Shown: positions 1 to 13,017 of the stretch, piece after piece
Position numbering within the stretch: the first letter of the stretch is position 1
How the letters are laid out: every line of letters starts with the position of its first letter
Assembly (NCBI RefSeq): GCF_014633365.1
Contig: NC_068347.1
Span: 23,644,433 to 23,708,432 of the forward strand
DNA: 64,000 nt
Direction: 5' to 3'
DNA from: Diospyros lotus
Lineage: Eukaryota; Streptophyta; Magnoliopsida; Ericales; Ebenaceae
The notes under the pieces: model-generated
Told to the model about the DNA's origin: nothing
Seen by the model: only the letters and a program-made list of their open reading frames with translations
Databases searched by the model: none
Made by a program: the position numbers and the translations under genes

Positions 1-1680
1 GTCAGGATTGGTGGTTAAGGTGCAGAGCATACTGGCTCTCTGCCTCTCCCTTTTTCTTCCTCTTTCTCATAAAAGGGCTTCATCAAACTTGAATAATGTC
101 CTAAGTCTCAATGGTGTGAGGTTTACCATTACCCCACATGATGGTTTGTGGCAAGAAAAAAGCATAGCAAAAACATCTGTTTCATGGCGGGATGTTACTG
201 ATGGATGGAGTGCAGCTGCTTGGATAAGCGACTGGCCATGCCACAAGTGGGCTGCAATTATTTCAGAATATTGAAATTATCAGCAGATGTATTATATTGC
301 AATATATATTTTTTTAATATTATGCACTTTGTGATAAGAACCGCAGATTTAGAAAAAAAGTATATTCATAGAAAATTTGAGATCCCACCATTAAAATCAT
401 TTATTTTTTTATTTATTTTTCTGAATGAGAAGCATCCCAGCCACTTACACTTGGGAGGTATCTCTCCAAAAAGAGCCCCAGTACTGCACATTTACCATGT
501 ACAAGATAAGCCTACCATGCACAATTAGATATATGCTTGTTTGGCTATCCCAAGGGTGGAGTTGTACCTGTGACCTTTGACTTCAGCCAAATCTCTTACC
601 AAAACCACTTTGGAGGTACTGCTTGAGAACAAGACTGAGAATGCCACTTGTTGGTCTTCCACAAGAAGGGCGACGGTACATATTGTCCAGCTATCTCAAG
701 GGCAGGAAGTGCAAAGAAATTTATTTGAGTATAACACATTAGATAGCCTGAAGACACTGAATAGTATAAGATCCACTTAGAAAGGCATAAAAGGTTTTGT
801 AGAAAAGAGGAGAAGAACAGTGAAAAATCTCTATATTCTCATATCAATATGCATGGGATTACATTCCTATTAATAGGGAAGAGGACTACAACTTTAGGAA
901 ACTACAAACAAATGGAAACATAATCTATACACTGTACAAGAAAACAAAATATACACAGAACTGTTTTAGAAACTCTCTAAAGGATACAAATTACTTTCCA
1001 ATCAAACTGGAGACTGATTTAGGAAACTTGGTTCCGTGACTTATTCAACAGGTTTCATACTAGATATGTGTGCCTTACAGGGGTACACAAGTTTCTCTTG
1101 AGCTTGGTTTATTGCAGTCAGTTATACATCATTTAATTCTGTAATTCTCACTAATTAAAAGAATATACCTTTTTTCTAGATGTTCATACGCATTAACAAA
1201 ATTACTAGAATGTGGCATAATGGCCACTCTAGTAAAATTGGCATATGAATTTTTGTTTTTCTTGGCAAAAGCCATTGTGTTACTTTTAACTTAATTTGCT
1301 TTCTTTTTTAGCCTTTAATCTGGAGACTATATTTTCGTGGTGCTTGTGTCCCACCTAACCCAAGCTCCCCCCCGACCCCCCTCCCAAAAGAAAAAGAAAA
1401 AGAAAAAGAAAAAGAAAAGAAATTTGGGTTCACTTTATTTTTCATTGCAATAACTGAGCATTGACACAGGTTATATTGGATACGGATGAAAAGAAGTATG
1501 GTGGTCAAGCACGTGTAAACAAGGACCAATTTATTCAAAGAACTATTAGTAAAAGGTATTCTTGAGCTTGCTTTGCCTTTTCATGGATTGGGCTTTCCAA
1601 AATTTTTGCTTTGCTGAATTATTTAATGGTAGTTTCCTTCTTCCTTCTTTGTTGACATTTTTTTTTTCTTTGGCGGACAG
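1..1680. other. Intron or upstream DNA of gene 1
   Basis: The frames open here (8-274, 205-528, 577-780) do not resemble a protein I know, and I could not join them by splice sites to the exon at 1681. The stretch probably holds introns, and perhaps unrecognised exons, of the gene whose tail follows. It ends in a strong pyrimidine tract and an AG acceptor at 1679-1680. I see no RNA gene in it. Confidence 0.35.
1386..1422. repeat. (AAAAG)n microsatellite
   Basis: About six or seven copies of a five- to six-base A-rich unit ending in G, directly after a C-rich tract at 1367-1385. It is a simple-sequence repeat within the presumed intron before gene 1's penultimate exon. Confidence 0.8.
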
Positions 1681-2552
1681 AATTGATGGTCTCCGACATT
1701 GCTTGGAAGTGTCCCTTCCTAATAGAAGTGCTCAGGTTAGTAAAGAGTGTAGAATTGAACATGTTTTAATGTACCAGATATTATGCTATGATGCTTTATC
1801 CTTGTTTGGAGGTTTGATGCAGCATTCTTTTTGACTGTAATATGGATTAAGCTTATTTTCTTTTTTCTTATTCCGTCCCCACCTCCCACGGAATGCCTCA
1901 TAGTATGCAAAGGAAATACAGAGGCAAAGGCCTAGTTTGTGCTGTTGCAGACATCATACTTTAGTTCACTTATAAAACTCCTCTTGTAAGCCCGCATTGG
2001 TTCTGTTATTGTTTTTTCCTGTCATGATCTTGTTCTTAATCTTGAAACTGGGAAATTAAGAGTCGATCTTTCTTCTAGTCCACTTGTAAGTTCCATTTCT
2101 AGGTTCACTCTTGAATAATCTTTATGAAGTGTACATTACAAACTCCCCTTGCGTAGTAGATAAATAACGGGATAATGGTAGAGGAGACAAAAATGGGAGA
2201 GGGCGGATTTCTGGCTAGAGGGAAAAATTACCCTTTTGCTCTTGCTTGGAAATCTGTGTGAAGATTTTGATAATTACCCTGTCAAAGTCAATCTCCATGT
2301 TTTCTAGGCATTAGTCTTAAGTTTTTACTCTTTGATGTCTATCTGAATGTTATAGTTTTGATTTTTAAATATATGGGTTTCATGAATTGAGATTAAATTG
2401 GTTCATCTATCTGTTGTTCTTTGACCAACTGTTCTTTTGTTGCAGGTCTACAGATTAACCCGAATTTTGAGAATGTGAACTGCCAAGGTGTGCATTCTCA
2501 AGCTTGTGAAACTATTCGCAATTATTTCAAGGAACGGAGCCAGTATCAATGA
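1681..2552 (+). CDS. 3' end of unrecognised gene (last two exons)
   Basis: Two exons can be joined. The first is 1681-1739, preceded by a T-rich tract and CAG and followed by the donor GTAAAG. The second is 2446-2552, preceded by TTGTTGCAG. The joined frame reads IDGLRHCLEVSLPNRSAQ, continues through NPNFENVNCQGVHSQACE, and ends FKERSQYQ followed by TGA at 2550-2552. A competing donor at 1736 would give a shorter tail ending at 2478; I prefer 1740 because it keeps a longer, protein-like frame open. I do not recognise the family and propose no function. The 5' exons lie to the left or were not resolved. Sequence after 2553 is taken as 3' untranslated region. Confidence 0.5.
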
Positions 2553-5189
2553 TGTATAGCTGGTCTAGCGTCTGCAGGCCATATTTTCTGTCCTTTAGAA
2601 GATTCCAAGGGTGAATTTTGTTGGAACTTTTGCATGATTCTGCACCATCTTGCATGATAGAAGCGAAGATCTTTCAAGTCATCATGCCCAATTCTGAAGC
2701 TTCGCCTCAACAGCTCTGAACCGTACCATCTTCATGAACACGAGGGGACTGAAGGATTACTAGTGTGTCATCTGGTCTACCAGTGACTCGAAGAAAAAGC
2801 TCGTTTGAAATGACAACAAAAAAAAAAATAGAGATTCTTGAGGACCGTACTAGGAAGAGATCCCAACCCTTTGAAAGAGATCTGGTGCAGAGGTGAAGAA
2901 GAAGAATGCAGGATGTATTTGATGGTTCAGGGGTGAACAATGGGTGGGGTGCAGTGAGACTGGAATGGTGTCTCTGATCATCTAATTCCAAGAGGATCTT
3001 CAACACTAATAAGCTCTTGTTGTTGCTTCAACTTCAAGTTCTTCCTGCTGTGAAATATGGATTGGCTCTTTTCCAAGTCAGCCTCATTTCTGAAATTTAG
3101 TTTTGCTGAAATTTGTAGTTTTGTAGAGCGCCTTATAATTGGTAGGTTAGAAGCTTGAGTTTTGGAAACAGATTCTTTTAACAGTGCACGGATAATGTTA
3201 TGTACAAGAGAGCATGTTAGAGGCGGCCACCTTGGGCAAATATGATTTGCTTGTTATTGATGGGTCAATAGTGTGTTAGTTTTTGTTATTTCAAGTCCTC
3301 TAGTTTTAGTGTTCTGCATCCTATTGCATTAATTTTAGGTAATTATACTTTCATTAACAGTGCAATTTTTTTATAAAAATAAACATTTATAAGCAGTCAT
3401 AATATGTTGTTTATAACTGAATCATTTATAGATTTTTTCTTTCTTAGGCACAATCATTTATAGGTCATTTATGGTTTAAAGAAGAAAAGATGTGAGTGTA
3501 GAAGTTTGATTTTTTTTTTTTTTTCTTTTCGTGTATGCGATAACATTCTTTCTTCCCTTCTGACAAAGGAGACAATGCTTTTTCTTTAGAAAAGGAAAAA
3601 CAATTTACTTTATTTGATAAATCTATTTAAGAACATGTGTTTATTTTATTTTAAAATAAAAGCTTTGCAAAATCATCATATAACAATCAACTGAGGGCGT
3701 TTCAAATTCAATTTTCGATTTATGCTTCTTTTTATTAAAATTATTATCTTTTATTAAAAATAATGAAAACACTGAAATTGTGTTTAAATTGTTTATTTGA
3801 CTATATAATTACTTCTCTAATAATTCACCAATCAAACATTCTTTATCAACCTAAGCTCTAGTGTAACCATTTATGTCCTTTCTAACTTCTAAATATATAA
3901 CCAAAATATTTTTATCAGATATTTATCTGTGATCTATTTTAATGTTAGATCTAGATGATATTTAAAAATATAATATATTTTTGCATATAATATTTATAAG
4001 ATAATAGTTTATTTTCATGCATAACTCTTCTATGTTATGTGAATGAGTCCTTTAATTTCTTGTTAAACATATCATTCTTAAGTTATTAATAATTTGTAGG
4101 CGATCTTTAGTACAAGAAGTCTTAACTTGTTCTTACCCCTTAATTTCCTTAAATGAGGACTTTAATTAAACGAGTATGGATTAGCACATATGTTTATTAC
4201 TTTGATTAGTATTATAAGATATTAATAATAAAAAATGATGAATTATATGTCATAAAGTAATACTTATAGTAAATATATGAGTGGTTGTTAGTTGAATAAC
4301 ACACAAAATATGACATTAATAACTGATCACATAGCGAATATGATTAATGTTTTGCTATTAGTTGCAATTGTGTAATTGATCATTTGACTTGAAATAACAC
4401 GATTATTTTGTGTACAAGTGTATGAGATTTACTAGTGATGGAACTCACTCAAATGCGAGGTGAGAATGTGCATGGTGTGGTCTCGTTCGACTGGAATATG
4501 GAGGTATGTGTTTGCTAGATATGATCCATTACTTTTAACATGAGATAAATGTCCTATGGAATCTTTTGTTGGTTTGTGATAGCTAAAGTTATCGACCAAG
4601 ACATGATTAATTGAAAATGAGTTTTCAATGTGTCATCTCATCGCACCAACAAAGATCTATGGCCTAACATCGAATTAATAAGTCTAATTAGTCTATAAGT
4701 CTCATTTGACTAGGATATTAGTAATGGAATAATTGAATTACACAGTGATCGTCGCTGAAATAGGTTTACTCTGACTTCGTTACAATTTATATTATCTTAA
4801 TATGTTACTAAACATTATTCAAGATCGTCATAATATTTTGAAAATATGGATAGATTCTTGAAATAGAATAAAAAATTCAATTGACATAAAAGTCACACAC
4901 CTAAAAGTAGAACGAAGTATGGGGCATATGTTATATTCTTAATACTATAAAAAATTATTGATTGATTGATAAATACTATTGAAAGTTTTTATTAGACAAA
5001 TTACATGTGAAATGCTCGATAGTCAATGGAAAGTTCATTAGCTCCCATGCCACTTGTCATTCTTTTGTGCTACATGGATTAATCTAAATTTCGTTAATCC
5101 CTTCCACCTTCACACATCACACACACATATAATGAGATTGAAGAAGAGGAAATATGGTTAAGGTTTTTTGTTATTATTCTCAAGAGCTC
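2553..5189. other. 3' UTR and AT-rich spacer
   Basis: The first several hundred bases are mixed in composition and probably include the 3' UTR of gene 1. The reverse-strand frame 2707-3006 falls in this part and has no recognisable features. From about 3300 the sequence becomes strongly AT-rich with many short A/T runs and no gene I can support. Confidence 0.4.
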
Positions 5190-5560
5190 CTTGTGTTTGT
5201 TTTTCCTTTTCTCAATTTGCTCATGTGAGAGCTTTTTTTCTAAAATCAAGAACAATTTCATGTCTACACATTGTCTCGTGGTCTTCAACTATTTTTGTGG
5301 TCTTCAACTATTAAAGGAGTTTCAAATATTTTTGGATGCTTGTTTGGTGTGGACCAACTTAGGCCATTCACATATGAAGAGGATAAAATCAGCTTGTCAA
5401 GCTTTTTCTACATCAAACACTGGTTCTTTAGGAAAGTAACATATAATAAATAATTTAGTTTTATTGAATGTTATTACATATTGCTCAAACACGTAAATTT
5501 CATATGATTCTTATGTTTCTTTTCGCTCCGCATAAGTGATGTGAAAATGTTTTAAATTAT
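5190..5560 (+). repeat. Segment duplicated upstream of second CNOT9 copy
   Basis: This stretch aligns by eye with about 61060-61420. Shared words include AAAGGAGTTTCAA, GTGGACCAACT, CAGCTTGT.AAGCTT and CGCATAAG, in the same order and orientation. At the right-hand site it lies under 1 kb before the second CNOT9 start codon; here it lies 19 kb before the first. It is either part of the ancestral CNOT9 upstream region or an unrelated dispersed repeat. No coding function is seen. Confidence 0.55.
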
Positions 5561-8500
5561 TGCTCAAACCCGTATATTATTTTTAATTTTTATCTTAAAA
5601 ATTTTGAAAAAATAACCTTACCTAACACCATATTTAATTTATATTTTATTAATAAAAAATAAAAAGAAATAATAACAATCTCTTGTATTTAAAAGAAAAG
5701 TCAAATGTGCCTTGACTAATGGGCCTAAGCTTATTGCTTATGCTATGGTTACATTGAGCGATTAATGAAAGTCATATTTATATATCGAAATTTTTATATT
5801 TTTTTCTTATAAAACTCTAAACATTGAGAGATTGGTGAAAATGTTTAAAGTTCCACAAGAAAAAAATATTTAGGGTTTCACAAGAAAAAAAAGTAAAAGT
5901 TTAATGGCATAAATATATTTTTGTTCATTGAGATTTGGTCGAATTGTTGCTTGATTCATGGTTGTTAGACAGAATTGAAGCATTTGTTTCTCCTTTTTAA
6001 AATTATTAATTTTTAAATATATTATCTCTTTAAAGTAATGATTTCAAAAATCACTTAAGTTATTAAATACTTATTAAAATAATTATTTAATTTATATAAA
6101 CATTTGTTTATAAAATATATTTTTAAAATAATTAAATAAAAAACATTTTATTATTTTTATCTCTATTTCATAATGTATTTGTAACAGCCTTATATTATAT
6201 ATCATGTTTCAAAATTTCTTACTTAACCATGCGGCTTGTTACCAAGAAAGCCTTGGATACCCGAACAATTCCACCAACCTTAAACTAACACTTAAAACTC
6301 GCAAAGCTTAACAACTTGTTCATCTTATTCTAGTGAAAATAAATAATATTCATAACAATCATCAACTAAAATCTTCAAGATTTACATAATTGAAAAATAA
6401 CTATCTCAATTGAGTCCGCTAATAATCTCCCGATCTCAATTGAGTCCGCTAATAATCTCCCGATCTCATGTGTCTAGCCTCACTAATTTTGTTCACTTGA
6501 AAAATATGTTAAAGAATGGTAAGCTTAAAGTCAGATGATGGTCATTCCGGGTAATAGATCAAAATAAAATAAAATCACATATATATATATATAATAATAT
6601 TCTAAATGCAATATCATGTATTAACAATAAATACCATGTCAAGTGATTTAACTTCCAAATTTCCATAATATGGATAAATCTTCATTTTAACAAATACTTC
6701 AATTGCAATGTGGTTTAGATTCATTAATGCAATTGAGGACAAATAATGTACTAAAATCTAGCCAATAGATAATAAGTATCCTTATATTTTTAGAATTCAT
6801 CAATGTACAAGATAATTCAGTATCTAATGGTGAATCTATAGGAGAGTTGGACTAGGCTTCAATCCGTGTCAGTCTCAATCGCCTAGACATCAATATATAT
6901 AGAAAGAACGACGCTTGTGCCATCCTTAACCTTTTACTCACCCCACGCAGTTCACTGTCCACCTGTTCATTGGATTCACCCCTGTCAATATCTTTTATAT
7001 ATCTATGCAATACCCCTTTCTTCTTTTTCTTTACTAACAAGATATTTAGTACTCTTATTGAATTTAGTTGATACCGTTTCTTCCTAAAGTTTACTATTAT
7101 ACAAAGTTTCAAACATTAGATTTCCTAATTAATCATAATCTTTACTAAATAATATATAATTTTCCAATTTTTTTTTTCTGTAAATAAAATTTTCCAAATT
7201 TTCCAAAATTTACACCTTCAGTCCTATTCTCCTTTCAACAAATATTTGGTTTGTTTCCAAATGTACTAACAAAATTTAAACTCGTGATATCTAAATAGTA
7301 CATAATTTTTTAAATAACTTTACTACTACACTATGACTTATTTTGTTTTAGCTTTTACCCACAAAATTTAAAAATAAATTATAATTGTCAAGCATCACCT
7401 AAGAAACATTCATTTATTTATTTATTTGCATCCGTATATTATGGACCAACTTTCTAACTATAATATATTAACAAAATGAGAAAAACAAAAGATTATATGC
7501 ACTTAATTAGAATTTCAAAAATGAGAAATTTTAGATAAATTTACCAAAAGAAATTATTTGATTATTATTTTTGTGATGCAAAATTCAATCATTTTAAATA
7601 AATATTTGAAACCAATATGACAATTAATTGAAAATATTTGTTATGATGATAAAAATAAATTATAATTTATTGAAAAAACTAAAAGATAAGAAAGGTCCTG
7701 AAATTTAAAAACGAAAAAATTGAAAAGAAAAAATTATTTTCTTGCAATTAAACATCCCATAGATATTTTTTCATAATTTTTGAAATAAGGATAGGTTTTG
7801 ATATTTTATATTTTGTATTTTTTGGTTTTATCCCATATACATTTTTTAATTTTTTTAAAATATGAATATGTGAATTTATACATACATATATATATATATA
7901 TCTAGTCATATATATGTTCATCCAAGTATGGCATATGCATTTATGCATATATATAGATATATGTATATAAATGTGAACATATGTAACTAGGCGAAATCTA
8001 TATTTTTGTTCTTGTACTTACATAAATATAATACATGTATCACACAAGCATGTATAAATTACCATATATATACATATAAATTAATATATATACGTAGGCC
8101 AAACCCATAGTTTTATGTAAGTGAAAATCTCAAAGAAATAGGAAGTCGGGTTTTTTTATTTTTATTTTATCTCCATATATATATATATGTTATTTTTTTA
8201 AAGAAATATAATCTTTGTTAATTTGTCAAGTTGGAAACATTGCCAACAACTGCATTTTTTCGCTCTCGAACTTTCTTACTTTTTTCATTGGGCATATTAT
8301 GATCTTTTGGACATGATTAGACAAGAAAGCATTAACCCAATTGTTATTGTTGAATTACAACAATTAGAATATGTATATTTTTGGAAAGATTCAACAAATA
8401 GTCGGTAGAGTTGGGTGGAAGAACAAGCCCTATTCAGGAGAATTGTGAGGAGCAATGGAGCTCTTTGTGGTATCACTCGAAGAGGGTCATGCGAAAGGAT

Positions 8501-9182
8501 GACTTCAGAAATATACGGTCTTTGGGTGTGTGAAATAGTGAAAGGGCTTCTGAGGGAGCTCCAGAAGGGTTTTTTGAAGGGACTCCGGCTATTCCTAGTC
8601 TTTCAACCTATAAGATAATAGATAGTCAAAAAGTACACGGGGATTTCTCTTACGTGGGTCCTCCAATGTCTAAATCAGATATAGTCATACTGTTGAAAGA
8701 TGCACGTGCAACACATATGAGTGCTAGATGGTGCTTCATGAAAAGCGAAAAGTCTTCGAAAGAGTTTATGTCAAAAAGTCGGAGAGAGGTATTCGGATTC
8801 GGAAGAAGGATACTTGAATATGAGGGGTATAGCGATATTTATACCCTTTAAGGGACTGAGACACATGGCATACATGCATGAGGGCACATGACACAACCTT
8901 TTTTGGTGAAAATGTCTCTAGGTTAGGGTTTGGGAAAACCTTAGTGAGAATTACCCTCGGAAGGTCTTCAGAGGGAAGATGGCTTGAAGAAGGGTAGGTC
9001 GTTTCATGCGAAACAACACAAGTTGAAGGAAAATGAGATGTGTCTCTTGAAGGGCTTCGAAGGCTAGTAGGCTAAGCCTTCAGGGAAACTAGTTCTTAAA
9101 GGGTCTTTGGAAGACCACCAGGTCTTTGGGGAACAAGGCCCTAAAGACCCTTCCAAGATAAAACATTCTTTCAGGTTTAAAG
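5561..9182. other. AT-rich spacer with low-complexity DNA
   Basis: Long A/T runs and (TA)n tracts dominate, for example near 6580 and 7880-8060. The part at about 6000-6190 resembles the repeat at 58340-58560. From 8405 to 9180 the composition becomes richer in G, with repeated short words such as CTTCGAAGG and GGTCTTTGG; this looks like decayed transposon DNA. No gene is supported. Confidence 0.4.
6405..6464. repeat. 30-bp perfect tandem duplication
   Basis: Two identical 30-base units lie head to tail, each beginning CTCAATTGAGTCCGC. CTCAATTGAG is itself a palindrome. There is no coding context. Confidence 0.85.
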
Positions 9183-9277
9183 TGTAATATCGTAGTATTT
9201 TGAGAATAATAATAATTAATTTTGTATTTAAAATATTTTTAACATCAATTAGAGATTATAATTGAAAAAAAATTAAT

Positions 9278-9423
9278 GGGTTTAGAGTTAGTGGGCTAAG
9301 TTGGATAAATAAAGACTAAGTAAATAGGCTTAGAGTTAGTGGGCTAAATTGGAAAAATAAAGACTAAGTAAATGGGCTTAGAGTTAGTGGGCTAAGTTGA
9401 AAAAAATAAAAGGCTAAGTAAAT
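9278..9423. repeat. 48-bp tandem repeat, three copies
   Basis: Three head-to-tail units of about 48 bases share TTAGAGTTAGTGGGCTAA and end near AAGTAAAT, with a degraded fourth copy after them. They lie in the putative U3 part of the LTR-like block. Confidence 0.8.
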
Positions 9424-9479
9424 GGGCTAATTAGTAGGCTAAGAAAATAGGTTTAAAATTAATGAATTAAATAAAAGAA

Positions 9480-10180
9480 TAATCTATTTAGAAGAAGATT
9501 TAGTGAAAAATAATTAAGGTGACAAAATAATTAAAAATAGTAGGTGAAATAATTGAGAAATGTTGGAGACAAAGTAGGGTGTGGACAAATAATTAAAGAT
9601 TATGAGTGAGAATTAGTGGAAAATAATTAAAGATGATGGGTGAAATAATTGAGAAATGTGGAAGACAAATTAAGGTGTGGACAAATAATCAAAGATAATG
9701 AGTGAAATAATTAAGAAATGTTGGAGATAAAGTAGGGTGTGGACAAATAATTAAAGATTATGAGTGAGATTTAGTGGAAAATAATTAAGAAAGATAACAA
9801 AATAATTAAAGATGATGGGTGAAATAATTGAGAAATGTGGGAGACAAATTAAGGTGTGGACAAATAATCAAAGATAATGAGTGAAATAATTAAGAAATGT
9901 TGGAGACAAAATAGGGTGTGGACAAATAATTAAAGATTATGAGTGAGATTTAGTGGAAAATAATTAAGAAAGATGACAAAATAATTAAAGATGATGAATG
10001 AAATAATTGAGAAATGTGGGAGACAAAGTAAGGTGTGGACAAATAATCAAAAATAATGGGTGAAATAATTGAGAAATGTGGGAGACAAAGTAAGATGTGG
10101 ATAAATAATTAAGGATTTTTAGTGAGATTTAGTGAAAAATAATTAAGAAATGTGACAAAATAATTAAAGATAGTGGGTCA
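9480..10180. repeat. About 180-bp tandem repeat array
   Basis: Higher-order units of roughly 180 bases recur, marked by GGGTGTGGACAAATAATTAA and GTGAAATAATTGAGAAATGT. For example, equivalent points fall near 9720 and 9899. Inside each unit are shorter related sub-units. The array ends just before the TATA box at 10211. Confidence 0.75.
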
Positions 10181-11165
10181 CTACAATTATGTTAAGCTTA
10201 ATTCAACCTCCTATAAATAGAGGAAACTTGAAAGGTTTGAGAACTTAAATTAGAAGGAGAAAGGTTGAAAGAAATATTTGAGAGTGAGAAAGAGATTTGA
10301 AAAAGAGGAAGAAAAAAAAATAGAGAGAGAGAGAGAAAAATACCAAAAAATTCCTAAAAAAATCCTATAGGATGGGTTTAGTAGTTTTTGTGAAAATTTG
10401 TAGTAGAAGGCATTATTGGATGCGCAAATCGAGGATTCGTCGCAATATAAAAGAATACCGAATCGCTCCGCGGGAAGGTGAGTTATCTTCAAAAATTTCT
10501 TGAAAAATTTCAAAAATATGAGAATGATATTTTAGAATTTTTGATGATGAAATTGGAAGAGAAATGCATGATTGGTATTTATTATGAATTTTTGAGGCAA
10601 TAGATGCTTGAAAATCAAAGAGAAAATGAGAAATAAATAGAATATGGATTCTAAAAATTATGAGGAAATTTATGGGGTTTAGGAATATTGTTTTAGGAAT
10701 TATTGTGAAGATAAATTGAGAAAATTTTATGAGAAGCTATTTATTTCATAATCTGGAGGAAATAATAGAAGAAAATGGGAGAAATTAGGAAAATTAGAGA
10801 AAATTATAAATATGATTTTCTTAAGTAATTATGATGCCCAGGATACGCCATGGTTCATAATTGAGTATGATTGGAAGTCCGATGCGAATTTTGAGGCAAA
10901 ATTATGTTAGGGGTAAAATTATCTTTTTGCAAGATAAGTGGTACTTCCCAACTGGACTAAGTGTTATGATTTTATCATGTTGTCATGACTTGTTATGAGT
11001 ATGTCATATAGATTGCATTTACATGTTTTGATTTATGAAATATGCATATGAGCATGATGAGATTCACGGTCATACGTTGCATGGGTTTGGGATTAGGTAC
11101 TGGCTCCATTACTTTGCCAAGGGTGCACCCATACACCTCGGTCTTTCTGCTTGATGGTTATGAGA

Positions 11166-11786
11166 GTATAGAAGGTTTGTAGGCTTGAAGTCTAGGCATT
11201 AAATTGCTAGGGCACATTGGTCATAAGAGAGCTGTTAGAGTTAAGCATGTTAGGCATGAATGGATTTGTTTAGGTTTGTAACCTAGAGGGCGAAATGAAT
11301 CATGTTTTATTGTATGGGGTAGAGTTTCCCATAGATGCTTGTGTTTTGATTCCCATGGGTTGTAAGTTACTTTCTCTGTCTCTTTATTGGGAGCTGTTTT
11401 GAGTTCTTGGTTTCTATCTAGGACCTGTTTCTAGATGTTGATGTGTGCCTGGTCTTGTAGTATTTGATGGCCTTGTAGAATTAGACTTACCTGAATAAAT
11501 TGATAATGTGCAGTTTGAGGTGGAAATTTGTTAGTCTTAAGGTGGAACCTTAGAAAATTCCTGTGTCTAATGGAAGGTTGAGTGTTAGCCCTGATGTTTT
11601 GTTTATAGAAGTCTTGATAGAGGTTTCTGTTATTTTAAATGAGGCATGTGTTAGTCGAGTCGGTCTCGGGGTTTAAGTTTAAGCAAGCTGTGTCGTTGCT
11701 CAATGTGCTCCTATTGTAGCTAGGAGAGTTTGTAGAGGTCTCTGGTCAAGTCCACTATTAATCCATTCTTGAATCAAGGTGGAATT
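11166..11786. other. Non-coding retroelement-like DNA before an LTR
   Basis: No open frame of note. The end, GAATCAAGGTGGAATT, resembles a purine-rich tract directly before an LTR. I read this as the untranslated 3' interior of a truncated LTR element. Confidence 0.35.
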
Positions 11787-12547
11787 TGTTAGGATTTATG
11801 ATTCAAAATGTATTTTTCATATAATTGATATATGCTGTTTGTATGCATTTTGTTATATATTTGGGTTTCATCTTATGTTCATTTAGCTAACATTTAAATG
11901 TATATATATGATTGATCTACTGATTATTTTGTGGACCAAATAGCCATTGGGCCGAGATCAGTTTTTATGAGCCAAGCCCATTTTCATGTGGCCCATGTGA
12001 TTTGCCTCAGCCCATCCGGTTGCCTATTGCTATATAAGGGCAGCTTCTTGCCCTAATTTGGATAGATCTGCTATTGCTCTCATTGTGAAACCCTATATTC
12101 GGCGCACTCGAAGTGAGACTCTCTCTCGCTTGTAAATCCTTCTCTTGTTCGATTGACTTCGGTTTGTTGGTAAGATTACACGGTAAAGTTGTATTGCTTT
12201 AATCTTTGTTGTTGAATCGCCTGAGGCGTGAGAGATTTGGTGTAACTGATAGATCAGATTCTTGGCACGATCTTGAGATCGGTAGAACAGATCCTATACT
12301 TGTTCTTGTATTTTGTTTCTGATTTCAGTTTATGTATTTGCAATACGTTTTTGTTATTGTTGTGATCTTGTAATCCAGTTGTAATCGAAAGCCATTAGTG
12401 GATTGACTAGAGGCGGAGTCTCTACCGTGAGTAGGATCTATTGATCCGAACACGTAAAAGCTTTGTGTTCTTGTGTTCTTTACTTTTCTCGATTTATGCT
12501 TGTTCTTGGTTGGTTTGGCCGATTAAAACAGGGTTAATACATTAACA
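11787..12547 (+). mobile_element. Single LTR of a truncated retrotransposon
   Basis: It starts TGTTAGGATT and ends ATTAACA, giving paired TGTTA...TAACA termini, 761 bases long. A TATA box (TATATAAGG) is at 12031. The downstream part is typical of R/U5: T-rich, with the repeated word TTGTGTTCTTG. I found no matching LTR partner and no convincing target duplication, so it is probably the 3' LTR of a truncated element. Confidence 0.6.
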
Positions 12548-12709
12548 CTATCGTTGCAAGGGCTCAATATGCATGCATCAGTTGGGTGTGCAAGCCCTCC
12601 ATTGTGTCCCCTGACATCCATTCTAAACCAATCATGTGAGCACATCCCATTATATTAAGGGGTCAAGAATCTTCACCATATCTATAACAAGCAACCACCT
12701 GGATGGAAC
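12548..12709. other. Short spacer before outer copia element
   Basis: Mixed-composition DNA with no frame. Its last five bases, GGAAC (12705-12709), form the left target-site duplication of the copia element. Confidence 0.5.
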
Positions 12710-12946
12710 TATTAGAACACGAGAAGATTATTGATCTGCATATATTATTTGTTTGATATGTATTATTTCTTGTTTGGTTTGATTGCATTTGTATTTATAA
12801 TTGTTTCCTTTCTTGTACATATTTCCTAAGCTAGATTAGGAAACTATCTAATTAGGAAACTACCTATATGAGTGATAGGCTATGTATATATTTTTATGAT
12901 ACCTTGGAATGAAGTATGATTGGATTTTTTTTTCGTTCTCTTGACA
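12710..12946 (+). repeat. Copia-1 5' LTR
   Basis: 237 bases ending CTTGACA. The first dinucleotide is TA where the other LTR has TG, a point change. The primer site TGGTATTAAAGCC begins at the next base. Confidence 0.92.
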
Positions 12947-13017
12947 TGGTATTAAAGCCTTAGGTTTATACCCTTGAAGTAAGGCGTTTTTTGGTTTTTG
13001 TGGCCGAAGCCTACTCC

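Larger units (their letters stand above)
9183..11165 (+). mobile_element. Long LTR-like block, 3' edge unresolved
   Basis: It begins TGTAATATCG and its first 60 bases resemble the start of the solo-LTR-like element at 58929 (shared GAGAATAATA and TAATTAATTTT). Tandem repeats fill the putative U3 region. A TATA box (CTATAAATAG) is at 10211-10220, followed by a purine-rich, untranslated-leader-like region. Around 11110 the text GCCAAGGGTGCACCCA matches, in reverse, the region near 47510 in the minus-orientation LTR there. The downstream end appears overwritten near 11165, so the length is a minimum estimate. Confidence 0.5.

Noticed and set aside
2707..3006. 99-residue reverse-strand open frame
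   Set aside because: It overlaps the 3' flank of gene 1, has no recognisable motif and no splice or promoter context.
6178..6190. TGTAACAGCC as a possible LTR start
   Set aside because: No matching end or target duplication could be found, and the surrounding text aligns with the AT-rich repeat at 58340-58560, where the same place reads differently.
8223..8851. Three short open frames in the G-richer patch
   Set aside because: No similarity that I recognise, repeated short words suggest decayed transposon DNA, and there is no supporting gene structure.
11787..12547. Complete solo LTR with target duplication
   Set aside because: The flanking five bases do not match (GAATT vs CTATC), so I kept it only as a single LTR of a truncated element.
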